Source: JAEZKC01 sp046546375 (GTDB lineage: Bacteria > Fibrobacterota > Chitinivibrionia > Chitinivibrionales > Chitinispirillaceae). From it: a stretch of 64,000 nucleotides of DNA. Below are positions 1-7,576 of the stretch, piece after piece. The notes below the pieces were generated by a model. The model saw only the letters and a program-made list of their open reading frames with translations. It was not told the DNA's origin and ran no database searches. How positions within the stretch are numbered: position 1 is the stretch's first letter; every line of letters begins with the position of its first letter. The position numbers were made by a program, and so were the translations under genes. The stretch spans positions 67,733 through 131,732 of the forward strand of contig JBKGXV010000002.1 of assembly GCA_046546375.1 (NCBI GenBank). The letters run 5' to 3'.

Positions 1-404
1 GAAGCTATGATGCTTTTTTCATTATTACTCAGACTGAAAGGGTATCGTACTGCGCGCAATATAAGCCGGTTCAATCTTCTGAACCGAATGACTTCCCGAG
101 CGGTGTCCAGATCCGATCTTCCAATGTGCAGAAAGGAAAAAACGATATATTCAAGCATTTTGGGATCTGAACGCTGGGAAAGCACAGCTTCCATGATATC
201 TCCCGGATCCCAGCGCTCTTCACTTTTTTTAAAGAAACTGGCCAGCTTCTCTGATCCCTTTTGGAAATCTTCCTGGATTTTGAGCGTTTTCTGCAGTGCT
301 GATACAGCTTCAGGACAACCCTTTGGCATTCTGGCTCCGAAATCGGAAGTGAAAATGAACTCGATCAGTCTTGAAGTATAACTCGATGGGTTCTGCTGAT
401 GCAA
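1..404 (-). CDS. Hypothetical protein, 3' part outside window
   Basis: An open frame on the minus strand runs from about 404 down to the window edge without a stop, so only the N-terminal part (at least about 109 residues) is visible. Two starts are possible: a TTG at 404 with no clear ribosome binding site, or an ATG at 329 preceded by GGAG at a good distance. The visible sequence is charged and probably helical, with segments such as KTLKIQEDFQKGSEKL and DTAREVIRFRRLNRL. I recognise no domain. It lies directly downstream of a terminator that closes the fasciclin gene, so it is probably its own transcription unit or a weakly linked one. It could instead be chance open sequence, but the composition looks like protein. 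Confidence 0.45.
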   Translation of the reverse strand, partial: MHQQNPSSYTSRLIEFIFTSDFGARMPKGCPEAVSALQKTLKIQEDFQKGSEKLASFFKKSEERWDPGDIMEAVLSQRSDPKMLEYIVFSFLHIGRSDLDTAREVIRFRRLNRLILRAVRYPFSLSNNEKSIIA

Positions 405-420
405 ATGTTTGATTGGAATA

Positions 421-460
421 TGATAAAAAGGGTGAAGCTTTTTTGGTCAAAAGCTTCACC
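421..460 (-). terminator. Rho-independent terminator of the fasciclin gene
   Basis: A perfect 12-bp stem (GGTGAAGCTTTT at 431-442 with AAAAGCTTCACC at 449-460) and a 6-nt loop. On the minus strand it is followed by CTTTTTATC. It lies 30 nt past the stop of the fasciclin gene. Confidence 0.85.
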
Positions 461-490
461 TGAGGTCGGCAGATTGTGTCCCGGTGTGGT

Positions 491-1108
491 TTATTCTGTT
501 GGTTCCTCTGTCGGCTCTTCGGCAGGATCCTCGGCAGGATCCTCGGCAGGATCCTCGGTAGGATCTTCGGTAGGATCCTCTGGAGTACCTCCGTTTGCGC
601 CGGGAAGAAGAAGAGCGTCGATTTTGTGTACCACACCGTTCTTAGTGTCAATATCAGGATCAATGACTTGAGCGGTGCCGTTCAGGATGATATTGCCGTT
701 TTCTGTAGTGACGTTTATGTCTTCTCCCTGCACGGTTGATACAGCAGTATTCGAATCCAGATCCGAAGATGTGAGTGTTGTATCGGTGACATGATAGAGA
801 AGAATATCTCTCAGTCTTGCGGTATCGGCCAGAAGCGAATCAAGAGTATCTGCCGGCAGTGCATCGAAGGCATCATTGGTCGGGGCGAAAACCGTGACCG
901 ATTCCAGCTCCTCTATTGTGTTTGCCAGACCAGCCGTTTCGAGTGCATCGAACAGAGTACTCAGATCGGATTCATTCTGAATCGTCTCCACTGTTGAATT
1001 CGTTCCTCCGTTACCGTTGCCGTTGTCGTCATCCGCACAGTTGACAACCAATCCTGCAGTCAGAAAAAGAGCGGTTGTAATGAAAACGGGTAGTTTGTTG
1101 CGTAGCAT
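491..1108 (-). CDS. Fasciclin (FAS1) domain lipoprotein/secreted protein
   Basis: A 205-residue exported protein with a single fasciclin domain. It starts with a hydrophobic signal sequence ending near VVNCADDD. The Cys may be lipidated, although Asn before it makes a poor lipobox. The FAS1 core spans roughly residues 40-170 and shows the family hallmarks VFAPTNDAF and, at the end, NGVVHKIDALLLPG. FAS1 domains are generally extracellular adhesion modules; the ligand here is unknown. The last ~30 residues are a low-complexity tail of P-T/A-E-D/E units encoded by 12-bp tandem repeats. AAGGAGG lies 5 nt before the ATG, which fixes the start. The gene is monocistronic and ends in a strong terminator. 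Confidence 0.85.
   Translation of the reverse strand: MLRNKLPVFITTALFLTAGLVVNCADDDNGNGNGGTNSTVETIQNESDLSTLFDALETAGLANTIEELESVTVFAPTNDAFDALPADTLDSLLADTARLRDILLYHVTDTTLTSSDLDSNTAVSTVQGEDINVTTENGNIILNGTAQVIDPDIDTKNGVVHKIDALLLPGANGGTPEDPTEDPTEDPAEDPAEDPAEEPTEEPTE
519..578. repeat. Five tandem copies of a 12-bp coding repeat
   Basis: The unit TCGGCAGGATCC (plus strand) occurs five times without gaps; the last two copies carry a C-to-T change. Read on the minus strand it encodes the E-D-P-A/T tail of the fasciclin protein. Being a multiple of three, it can change copy number without breaking the frame. Confidence 0.85.
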
Positions 1109-1307
1109 ACGTCCCTCCTTGGGAAAAGGTAGTAAGTAGTTTCCTCACCGGTATTCCGGATGTTAATAGTTGATGGCAATTTGGATACCAGTCGGGGAAA
1201 TCGGCGGTTTACGCGTTTCAAAACGGAATTTCAGTCTGCAGAAGAGTAATTCGCAGACCGGGAGAACTGGCGGGAATTATCGAAGTTGAGAATACCCTGA
1301 TGAAAGT

Positions 1308-2114
1308 TCAGAAAAGAAGCAGGCTGAGTGCCATAACCGCCATTCCTGCGATTAGTCCGTAAATGGAGAGATGGTGCTCACCGTAGCGCTCCGCGGAAGG
1401 GAGCAGTTCATCCAGAGAGATGAACACCATTATTCCCGCTACCGAGGCGAAAAGTACTCCGAACGCGGCGTTGCTGAGGTACTGAAGCAGAAGAAGGTAG
1501 CCGATGAGGGCACCTAGCGGTTCTGCTATTCCGGAGAGAAAGGAATAAAGAAATGCGCTCTTTTTGCTGTTTGTGGCATAATACACCGGAACTGAGACTG
1601 CTATGCCCTCCGGAATATTATGTATCGCCACTGCTATGGCGATGGAGATACCCAGGGTCGGGTCTGCTAGAGTCGCTGTGAAAGTCACCAGACCTTCCGG
1701 AAAATTGTGTATGGCTATTGCCAGAGCCATGAAAAGACCGGTTCTGTGAAGCCCTTTGAGATGCTTCTCCTCGGCCTCGCGGATCTCTTCCACCTCATGC
1801 ATCTCGTGGGGATTTTCAAAAGAGGGGATGAGTTTGTCTACTACTGCTATGAACAGTATCCCTCCGAAAAACGCCAGTGTGGTTATCCACTCTCCACTGC
1901 TTTCTCCGGCATATTCCACCATGAACTCATTTGCTTTGGGTATGATCTCCACAAATGAGACATAAAGCATCACTCCGGCGGAAAACCCCAGCGATGATGC
2001 CAGAAACTTTATATTGGTACGATGGGTGAAAAAAGCGATGAGACTTCCGCCGATCGTTGATAATCCTGCCAGAAAAGTGAGGCTGAACGCGAGGAGGAGA
2101 GTTTGTGTTTCCAA
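1308..2114 (-). CDS. zupT: ZIP family divalent metal transporter, ZupT-like
   Basis: A 268-residue inner-membrane protein of about eight transmembrane helices that should import zinc and possibly other divalent metals. The two metal-site helices carry the family motifs HNFPEG and HNIPEG. A cytoplasmic loop near residues 100-120 contains His- and Glu-rich sequence (HEMHEVEEIREAEEKH), typical of ZIP transporters. Length and topology fit bacterial ZupT/GufA proteins. It has no operon partner: the fasciclin gene lies 200 bp downstream in the same direction with its own good ribosome binding site, and the upstream neighbour is divergent. No metal-responsive operator was recognised. Confidence 0.9.
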   Translation of the reverse strand: METQTLLLAFSLTFLAGLSTIGGSLIAFFTHRTNIKFLASSLGFSAGVMLYVSFVEIIPKANEFMVEYAGESSGEWITTLAFFGGILFIAVVDKLIPSFENPHEMHEVEEIREAEEKHLKGLHRTGLFMALAIAIHNFPEGLVTFTATLADPTLGISIAIAVAIHNIPEGIAVSVPVYYATNSKKSAFLYSFLSGIAEPLGALIGYLLLLQYLSNAAFGVLFASVAGIMVFISLDELLPSAERYGEHHLSIYGLIAGMAVMALSLLLF

Positions 2115-2218
2115 ATTGCGGCTCCGATCTATTTTGAAAAAGAGTTCTTTTCTGCAGCAAAAAGCACGCCGCCGACTGAAATGAGCGCTGTAAAATGATA
2201 CTTCAGTAATCTGAAAAT

Positions 2219-2237
2219 CTTCCGATAAATATAATAC
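2219..2237 (+). promoter_or_regulatory. Possible promoter with sigma-28-like -10 (CCGATAA) overlapping TATAAT
   Basis: CCGATAA at 2222-2228 matches seven of eight positions of the flagellar sigma-28 -10 box, and TATAAT follows at 2230-2235. No good -35 of either class is present at the right distance. The site lies 36-43 nt upstream of the small gene at 2264. Confidence 0.35.
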
Positions 2238-2263
2238 AGATTATTCCATATCAGGAGGTCAAG

Positions 2264-2437
2264 ATGGATTCCGTATCTTCAGCCCGAACAGCCGCATCCA
2301 TAGAAGCCATGAGCAGAGTAGTACAGCAATCGAACGATAAGATGACGGAAATGTCCGAAAAATTGCTTCGTTTCAATGTAGAGCAGGTTGTGGGAAAAGA
2401 AACTGCTAAAGGAGAACTTCTCGATCTCATTGCCTGA
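2264..2437 (+). CDS. 57-residue small protein, possibly YjfB-type motility protein
   Basis: A short open frame with a near-perfect AGGAGG ribosome binding site 5 nt before its ATG. The product begins MDSVSSARTAASIEAMSRVV and is predicted mostly helical, with a hydrophilic middle (QQSNDKMTEMSEKLL) and no signal peptide or membrane segment. The layout of a short Ala/Ser/Met-rich helix followed by an amphipathic helix recalls the YjfB 'putative motility protein' family, whose function is unknown. The resemblance is by eye and weak. The gene stands alone between the divergent ZIP transporter and a beta-barrel gene. The strong ribosome binding site is the main reason to accept it. Confidence 0.6.
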   Translation: MDSVSSARTAASIEAMSRVVQQSNDKMTEMSEKLLRFNVEQVVGKETAKGELLDLIA

Positions 2438-2620
2438 AATTCTCCCATATCCTTTCCTCTTATACATTATGAGATGAATGATTCCGGCCCGGAGACGGCT
2501 TCGGGCTTTCCGCTACCCTCCCCATCTAACTACAGTCTTTCTTTTCGGCACAGAACTCGCTTTCACCTGTTGAGTATGAGAACTCAAAATTTGTGCAGCA
2601 ATGAGTGAAAAGGAGGCGAT

Positions 2621-3061
2621 ATGGGTTCACTTAAAAGGAAAATGAGTGCGGCGGCGGTAGCGGTTCTGGTGTGCTGGTCTCTCTCTGGAGCAGTCGGAGT
2701 GGGATTGCCCTTCGGTTTTCAAAGCGGTCAGGGGGTGGGTGTAAGGTTGAGTTTCGGAGATTTCTATGCGCTTCAGCCGCTGGTGATGTTGGACATAAGC
2801 GAAAATGAAACAAATTTCACATTGAGCGCCGATAACAATTTCTTCATTGCGGGGGATGATTTCCTCAGGCAGTATGTCGGTGTGAATGTGAATACCGATT
2901 TCGATGGCGATTTCGGAACCGGAGCCTACTACGGGCTTCAGCACAGGGTAAGCCAGGAGGTGGATGTGTACGGGCAGCTCGGGGTGGGTATCACGTTCGA
3001 TCCCACATTTCTCAGTACTTTCAATACCGGGGTGGGGGTAATATTCTATATCAGCAGGTAG
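2621..3061 (+). CDS. Small exported beta-barrel-like protein
   Basis: A 146-residue protein with a signal peptide (about residues 1-25, two Lys-rich N-terminal turns then an Ala/Val-rich core). The rest alternates polar and hydrophobic residues with many Gly, Phe and Tyr, and ends in ...GVGVIFYISR. This is the pattern of an eight-strand outer-membrane barrel or a small barrel-like lipid-binding protein. I cannot assign a family. AAAGGAGG lies upstream of the ATG. The gene is convergent with another barrel-type gene at 3115-3891. Confidence 0.7.
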   Translation: MGSLKRKMSAAAVAVLVCWSLSGAVGVGLPFGFQSGQGVGVRLSFGDFYALQPLVMLDISENETNFTLSADNNFFIAGDDFLRQYVGVNVNTDFDGDFGTGAYYGLQHRVSQEVDVYGQLGVGITFDPTFLSTFNTGVGVIFYISR

Positions 3062-3078
3062 GTTTTTTAAGCGGAAAA

Positions 3079-3117
3079 TGAGAAGAAAGGGGAGCGGAAT
3101 GCGCCCCCCTTTTCTCA
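3079..3117. terminator. Possible bidirectional terminator between convergent genes
   Basis: GAGAAGAAAGGGG pairs with CCCCTTTTCTC with a 2-nt bulge, between the stops of the genes ending at 3061 and 3115. The uridine run is weak on both sides, so the call is tentative. Confidence 0.4.
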
Positions 3118-3891
3118 GAAGATCCACAATTTAACTCCAACACGCAGCCCCCAGTTGGTTCCCGGAATATTGGGAGGCGGGGGTCTGTCGGTCACGTTTT
3201 CCTCGTAATTGACAGGTCTGGGATCGTAATCCGTATCTTCAGAAATGTTCAGGTTCTCTAAAGTCACTTTTTTGATTTTAAAATTCATGGGCTCGAAACG
3301 TGCTTCTCCGAATACGTATAACAGGTCTGAAAGGGGAATGTCGAAACCGGCAACTCCGATAAAGCCCAGGGCTGCAGGTGTTTCGTTGTTGAATGTTGCC
3401 TTTTCTGTGATAGTTTCAGTTACTACAGTGGTTTCATAGGAGGAAGTGGCGAAATTGAGTCCCACACCGACTCCCACATATGCATCCACTATTTCAAGAA
3501 GTTCAAAGTGGGGAGCTACAAGAGCTTTTATACCCCAGGAGAAATAACTGTAGTCTGTGGTGGTACTGTAAGTTCCGGTTGCATTGGTAATGCTGGATTC
3601 AATGGTAGGTGAGGGGACCCCGAAGGACAGGTCCACAGAAAAGCGCGTCTCCAGATTCTCCCCGGCCATATAACCCAGACCCATTTCAAGTTTGGCACCA
3701 TGTCCCAGGTTGAGAAAATGGTCCTCAGTTTCCAGCGTGTCGCCTCCTTCGATGGTATTTGAGCTTCCCAGATAATAGCTGCCCATACCGAAGCCGTATC
3801 CTACATCCCCGAACAGACTGACAATGTTTTGAGCATATGTGCTGAAAACAAGCAGCAGTATGCAGCTGACAACTACTGAAGCTTTTTTCAT
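3115..3891 (-). CDS. Outer-membrane beta-barrel protein
   Basis: The chosen start is the ATG at 3891, preceded by AGGAGG with 7-nt spacing; it gives a clean signal peptide (MKKASVVVSCILLLVFSTYAQ) and a 258-residue protein. The mature part shows repeated Gly- and aromatic-rich amphipathic strands (GYGFGMGSYYLG, YVGVGVGLNF, GLRVGVKLWIF), and the very C-terminus ends in Phe, as is common for proteins inserted by BamA. A proline-rich stretch (RPPPPNIPG) precedes the last strand. It resembles OmpW/OprF-like small barrels in general form, but no family signature is clear. It is probably a porin-like or structural outer-membrane protein. Confidence 0.7.
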   Translation of the reverse strand: MKKASVVVSCILLLVFSTYAQNIVSLFGDVGYGFGMGSYYLGSSNTIEGGDTLETEDHFLNLGHGAKLEMGLGYMAGENLETRFSVDLSFGVPSPTIESSITNATGTYSTTTDYSYFSWGIKALVAPHFELLEIVDAYVGVGVGLNFATSSYETTVVTETITEKATFNNETPAALGFIGVAGFDIPLSDLLYVFGEARFEPMNFKIKKVTLENLNISEDTDYDPRPVNYEENVTDRPPPPNIPGTNWGLRVGVKLWIF

Positions 3892-3973
3892 TTTGAGACC
3901 TCCTGGGTATATTGTGCTGTTTACTTTAATCATAACATTCTGTTTTTGTAGAATTCACGGAACCCGTTTTTTT

Positions 3974-5584
3974 TCAGATGTAGACTCTGTAGTCGATATC
4001 GGGAAATATATTATTATGAGACTCTAGCAATGCAAGTTGACTTTCATTTATCCTCTCACTCATGACTTCCTCATACAGGTGCAGAAAACTGGCGATGTGT
4101 TCTTTTGTCCTTCTCTGGGCATACTGAACCGTAGTCCCGGTTTTCATGATGAATGCCCAGTCGCTTGACTGAGCTAGCAGAAGTTCCCGGGCCATCTGAT
4201 TGAGTGCTCGTTTTGTCACTCCTTGTGCGCCGGGGAATTTTTTCGCACATTCCACCATGCGATCCTCAATTCTGTGGAGATGGGGGTAGATCCAGTCATT
4301 ACTTTCATTGAGCCAGACATGTGAGTAGCCACCTTCTCCCCAGCTTGAAAAGGAGGGGACGCATTTCTGGTTTTCCGGATATATATCCAGGTATTCCGAA
4401 GGTGTGATCATCTTATAGACATTCTGCTCAAAAGCGGATTTTCTGATCAGATAATTAAGCCACTGAGGCCCCTCATACCACCAGTGACCGAAAAGTTCCG
4501 CGTCATAAGGTGCAACAACACAGGGAGGTCTGTCCATCAGTGTTGCAGCATGTTTGATCTGTCCTTCACGGTTGAACATGAAATTGCTTGCATGCTCGGA
4601 AGCAGTTTTAAGGGCAACAGTATGGTTGTATGGCTGCTTTTGGTCACTGTTCTTATCTGTAATACGATGATATTTGATTCCGGTATTGATGCGGATTCCC
4701 GCAGGGTCAATATACGGCCTGATGTAGTCCATATCCAGATCAAAACCGATATCCTTGTGAAATTCTCTGTAATTATGGTGTCCGGGGTAACCCTCCTCAG
4801 CACTCCAGACCGAACGTGATGATTCCATATCCCTTCCGAATGCGGCAACAGGGGCATCCTTACAATGTATGGGAGCGAATGTACCGTAAACGGGGCGTGG
4901 GTCGGCATAGAGCAGACCATGCGTTTCCATGAAGAAGTAACGTATTCCCGCGCTGTGGAGGTGTGTTTCCAGTCCCGGATAGTATCCGCATTCCGGAAGC
5001 CAGATTCCTTTAGGGGAACGACCGAAAAAATCCTGGTATGATTGAACTGCCACTTCGATCTGTGCACGTACAGCGTTTTGGTTGTACTGCATGTTGGGGA
5101 GGTATCCGTGAGTTGCGCCCGAGGTGATGATTTCCAGAACGCCTGCATCCTGAAGAGCACGGAATCCAGAAATGATGTTTCTGCAGTATTTATGTTCGAA
5201 AATCTGTCTGCATTGGGAAAACCGCTCAAGGTACATTGTTGCGCTGCGGTTAAGCTGTTTATCATTCCTGGTGCGTTTGATTTCTTTATGAGCCAGCTCG
5301 ATATGCTGATCTATATAACGGGAATAGCGGCTCTGAAGCAGCTCGTCATTGAGCATGGAACACAGTGGGGGGGTGAGGGACATGGTGATTCTGAAGGGAA
5401 TTCTGTCATAAAGAAGATTTTCAAATAGTGACAGCAGAGGTATATAGGTTTCAGTAATAGCTTCATTCAACCAGTTCTCTTCCATCATGTAGTTGATTTC
5501 AGGATGGCGGATATAGGGAAGGTGGGCATGAAGAACCATGCATAAGAATCCGTGAGCGGGAATCTGTGCCTGGCAGTTATTCAT
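3974..5584 (-). CDS. GH57 alpha-glucan branching enzyme-like glycosidase
   Basis: A 536-residue cytoplasmic glycoside hydrolase family 57 protein. The N-terminal HAHLPY motif (19-24) begins the (beta/alpha)7 barrel. The nucleophile region is IWLPECGY (Glu198) and the acid/base region is PYDAELFGHWWYEGP (Asp361), followed by SSWGEGGYSHVWL. This set matches GH57 1,4-alpha-glucan branching enzymes (Thermus/Thermococcus type) better than 4-alpha-glucanotransferases, so a role in glycogen or maltodextrin branching is likely. It lies 8 nt after a DUF4912 gene, a pairing seen in other bacteria, so the two are probably co-transcribed and functionally linked. The ATG follows GAGAAGAG closely. Confidence 0.85.
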   Translation of the reverse strand: MNNCQAQIPAHGFLCMVLHAHLPYIRHPEINYMMEENWLNEAITETYIPLLSLFENLLYDRIPFRITMSLTPPLCSMLNDELLQSRYSRYIDQHIELAHKEIKRTRNDKQLNRSATMYLERFSQCRQIFEHKYCRNIISGFRALQDAGVLEIITSGATHGYLPNMQYNQNAVRAQIEVAVQSYQDFFGRSPKGIWLPECGYYPGLETHLHSAGIRYFFMETHGLLYADPRPVYGTFAPIHCKDAPVAAFGRDMESSRSVWSAEEGYPGHHNYREFHKDIGFDLDMDYIRPYIDPAGIRINTGIKYHRITDKNSDQKQPYNHTVALKTASEHASNFMFNREGQIKHAATLMDRPPCVVAPYDAELFGHWWYEGPQWLNYLIRKSAFEQNVYKMITPSEYLDIYPENQKCVPSFSSWGEGGYSHVWLNESNDWIYPHLHRIEDRMVECAKKFPGAQGVTKRALNQMARELLLAQSSDWAFIMKTGTTVQYAQRRTKEHIASFLHLYEEVMSERINESQLALLESHNNIFPDIDYRVYI

Positions 5585-5592
5585 TCTCTTCT

Positions 5593-6231
5593 CTACCGGT
5601 TTCCGATTATGAAACTTGAACTGTTATGAGGTGATGAGGGCAATGATCCGGAAACGCCAGGTCTGCTTATATCTATATTGTCATAAGACAGTTCGGTGAG
5701 CTTGTCTGTATCAACATCTGTTTTCACTGCTGCAGGCGGTTTGATTCCGGGTTGAGGTATACTGACCACCGGTGCGGAAACTGCGGGTGAAAAAGTTCCG
5801 GTTTCAGTTTTGACTCCGTATTCTATCGAATACCGTTTTGCGCCTTGGGGCATTCTCACGTACATTTTGCTTCTGGGTACGGTTGGGATTTCAAGTGGTT
5901 TGACTGGTTTCTTTTCTTCAGTTTCGGGAACCGTTTCCCGTAGGTGTAACAAATCGTTTTGAGTAACGTATTTCTTGCCGGAAGTGGTTTGAATGGAGGG
6001 CGTTTTTTCAGGAAGTTCCCAGTATACATATATCCATTCAGGGTCTTTGGGAATGGCCCTCATAAATGTATCATTGTACTGTTCTGGCAATTCGGTACTG
6101 AATGTGTAAGCCGGACCTGCGGATTTGCTCGAAGTGTTCTCGGTTTTTTGGCTCAGAGAGCGATTTTTCTGTCTGACTTTTTTCCTCAGAAATCGCTGAA
6201 CTGCCCGACTTTTCTTTTGAGAGATTGGCAT
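5593..6231 (-). CDS. DUF4912 domain protein
   Basis: A 212-residue soluble protein with no signal peptide. The N-terminus is very basic (Lys/Arg/Ser/Gln-rich to about residue 40). The DUF4912 core follows, recognised by PKDPEWIYVYWELP, and resumes near SKMYVRMPQGAKRYSIEYGV, which is consistent with a beta-sandwich. The C-terminal third is Pro/Ser-rich and probably disordered. DUF4912 proteins are often encoded next to GH57 glycosidases, as here, and may help bind glucan or the enzyme; that is an inference from context. It is the first gene of a two-gene unit with the GH57 gene 8 nt downstream. Confidence 0.75.
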   Translation of the reverse strand: MPISQKKSRAVQRFLRKKVRQKNRSLSQKTENTSSKSAGPAYTFSTELPEQYNDTFMRAIPKDPEWIYVYWELPEKTPSIQTTSGKKYVTQNDLLHLRETVPETEEKKPVKPLEIPTVPRSKMYVRMPQGAKRYSIEYGVKTETGTFSPAVSAPVVSIPQPGIKPPAAVKTDVDTDKLTELSYDNIDISRPGVSGSLPSSPHNSSSFIIGNR

Positions 6232-6265
6232 TGTAAGTTCCCGGCAGCCCTTTGGGTCAAAACTG

Positions 6266-6303
6266 AGAGGAAAGTCATGAATTCAGTTTCACAACTTTCC
6301 TCT
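6266..6303 (-). terminator. Terminator after the outer-membrane protein gene
   Basis: A 10-bp stem (AGAGGAAAGT at 6266-6275 with ACTTTCCTCT at 6294-6303), followed on the minus strand by CAGTTTTGAC. It separates the gene ending at 6332 from the DUF4912 gene. Confidence 0.6.
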
Positions 6304-6331
6304 GCTCATGTATTCTGGACTGCACTTGTTT

Positions 6332-7558
6332 TTAATTTGTTTCATTTTTCTTGAACCAGTTCCGGCCGCCGTTTATACCCAGCTGCATTCTGAAAACATT
6401 TTCTGAATAATCGGAGTATCGTGAATCGGTTCGTCTGCCCAGTTCAAAAATTATATCTATCAATCCGCCATCGTTTTCGATCGGAAGACCTGCGCCCAAT
6501 GAAAGTGCGTATTCCTGAGCTCCGTCGGCAGGGAATTGGTTATAGCTTATTCCTGCTCTGTAGTGCATTTTTTCCCAATATTTGGCTGCAAGTTGATTGG
6601 GTGCAGGAATGAATCGGGCTCCAGCCGATACCCGATAAGCTCGGCGCAGAGGACGTGTAATTTCAAGATCCGTTTGATACCTTTCCCAGAGTGTGGCATG
6701 CAGGTCCGCTGCCATCAGCCATTTTTCATCGGGTTCATAGCCGATACCTGCTGTGAGTGAAGGGGGCAGGTGCATGTGGAAATCAGATGAAGTTGTTTCC
6801 GTTGTATCCACTTTCTGGTAGGTATGGCTCATGTTACCTTCATTATAGAACATGTACTCGCCGGCAAGGCCTACTGAGAGTTTACCAAGTGGGACGAGTA
6901 CCCCCATACGGAATCCATTGCTGGAATAAGACTTTTCTGTACCATCAGAAAGCGTGTTCTCATATGTCGATTCTGAACTGTCTGCATAATTTTTCAATAC
7001 AGAGCCGAAAACACTGCTTGAGGAAAGGTTGAAGTAAACTCTTTTGTAAGTTACCCCGAAGCTTGGTCCGTTTCCGAACTGATACCCCCATCCTCCCTCA
7101 AATGAGGTCATTCCGCCGGTTCTGGTAATACCGATATATCTTTCGTCATATCCGTATTCATTATCCGTCACAACTTTCTCATTCAGGAAGTCAACAGCAG
7201 CATCACTGCTTTTCTGTATGGCAAAACCCAAATTTCCCGCAAAACCCGCCGGGATTACAAGGGAGAGCATTCGCGGGGAATATTCACTTGCCACATCCGA
7301 GGTGCCGCTTTCTTTCGCCTGGATGAAATCAAAGGAGATTAGTGAGGAGAATGCGGACCGGTTGCGCATTGCCATATTGGCCGGATTGAGACTCAAACCG
7401 AGTTTCTCGTTTCGAACACCTGTGCCGCTGCCTGACATGGAACTGGAAAAACCTGTAACTGTCTGTACTGGCATACCAACTGGAAAATGTAATCCCAGAG
7501 GGGACTGGGCACCAGCCGTTACGAAGAGGACCAGAAGAGAAATCACTGCTTTTTTCAT
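6332..7558 (-). CDS. Outer-membrane beta-barrel protein, about 408 residues
   Basis: Starts with a signal peptide (MKKAVISLLVLFVTAGAQ). The remainder has the alternating pattern of a large outer-membrane barrel with many Tyr, Gly and Ser: residues SLNPANMAMRNRSAFSSL near the N-terminus, then repeated strands such as SFGVTYKRVYFNL and LSVGLAGEYMF, and a late IIFELGRRTDSRYSDYSENVFRM. The N-terminal N-P-A motif followed by barrel strands recalls the FadL/PorV class of transporters, but that link is tentative. It is 18 nt downstream of a lipoprotein gene, so the two form a probable two-gene operon closed by a terminator. Confidence 0.7.
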   Translation of the reverse strand: MKKAVISLLVLFVTAGAQSPLGLHFPVGMPVQTVTGFSSSMSGSGTGVRNEKLGLSLNPANMAMRNRSAFSSLISFDFIQAKESGTSDVASEYSPRMLSLVIPAGFAGNLGFAIQKSSDAAVDFLNEKVVTDNEYGYDERYIGITRTGGMTSFEGGWGYQFGNGPSFGVTYKRVYFNLSSSSVFGSVLKNYADSSESTYENTLSDGTEKSYSSNGFRMGVLVPLGKLSVGLAGEYMFYNEGNMSHTYQKVDTTETTSSDFHMHLPPSLTAGIGYEPDEKWLMAADLHATLWERYQTDLEITRPLRRAYRVSAGARFIPAPNQLAAKYWEKMHYRAGISYNQFPADGAQEYALSLGAGLPIENDGGLIDIIFELGRRTDSRYSDYSENVFRMQLGINGGRNWFKKNETN

Positions 7559-7576
7559 AATATATCTGACTCTTTT

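Noticed and set aside
7..381. Plus-strand frame of 124 residues at the window start
   Set aside because: Composition is unlike protein; the minus strand is open over the same region with a more natural sequence.
399..739. Two plus-strand frames with Gly-Ser or Gly-Arg-Ile repeats
   Set aside because: They are the antisense of the 12-bp repeats in the fasciclin gene, which has a signal peptide, FAS1 motifs and a terminator.
1228..1260. Terminator hairpin after the ZIP transporter gene
   Set aside because: GTCTGC/GCAGAC can pair but has a long loop and no U-run.
2627..3127. 166-residue minus-strand frame opposite the barrel gene
   Set aside because: No ribosome binding site or signal; the plus-strand frame has a signal peptide and AAAGGAGG.
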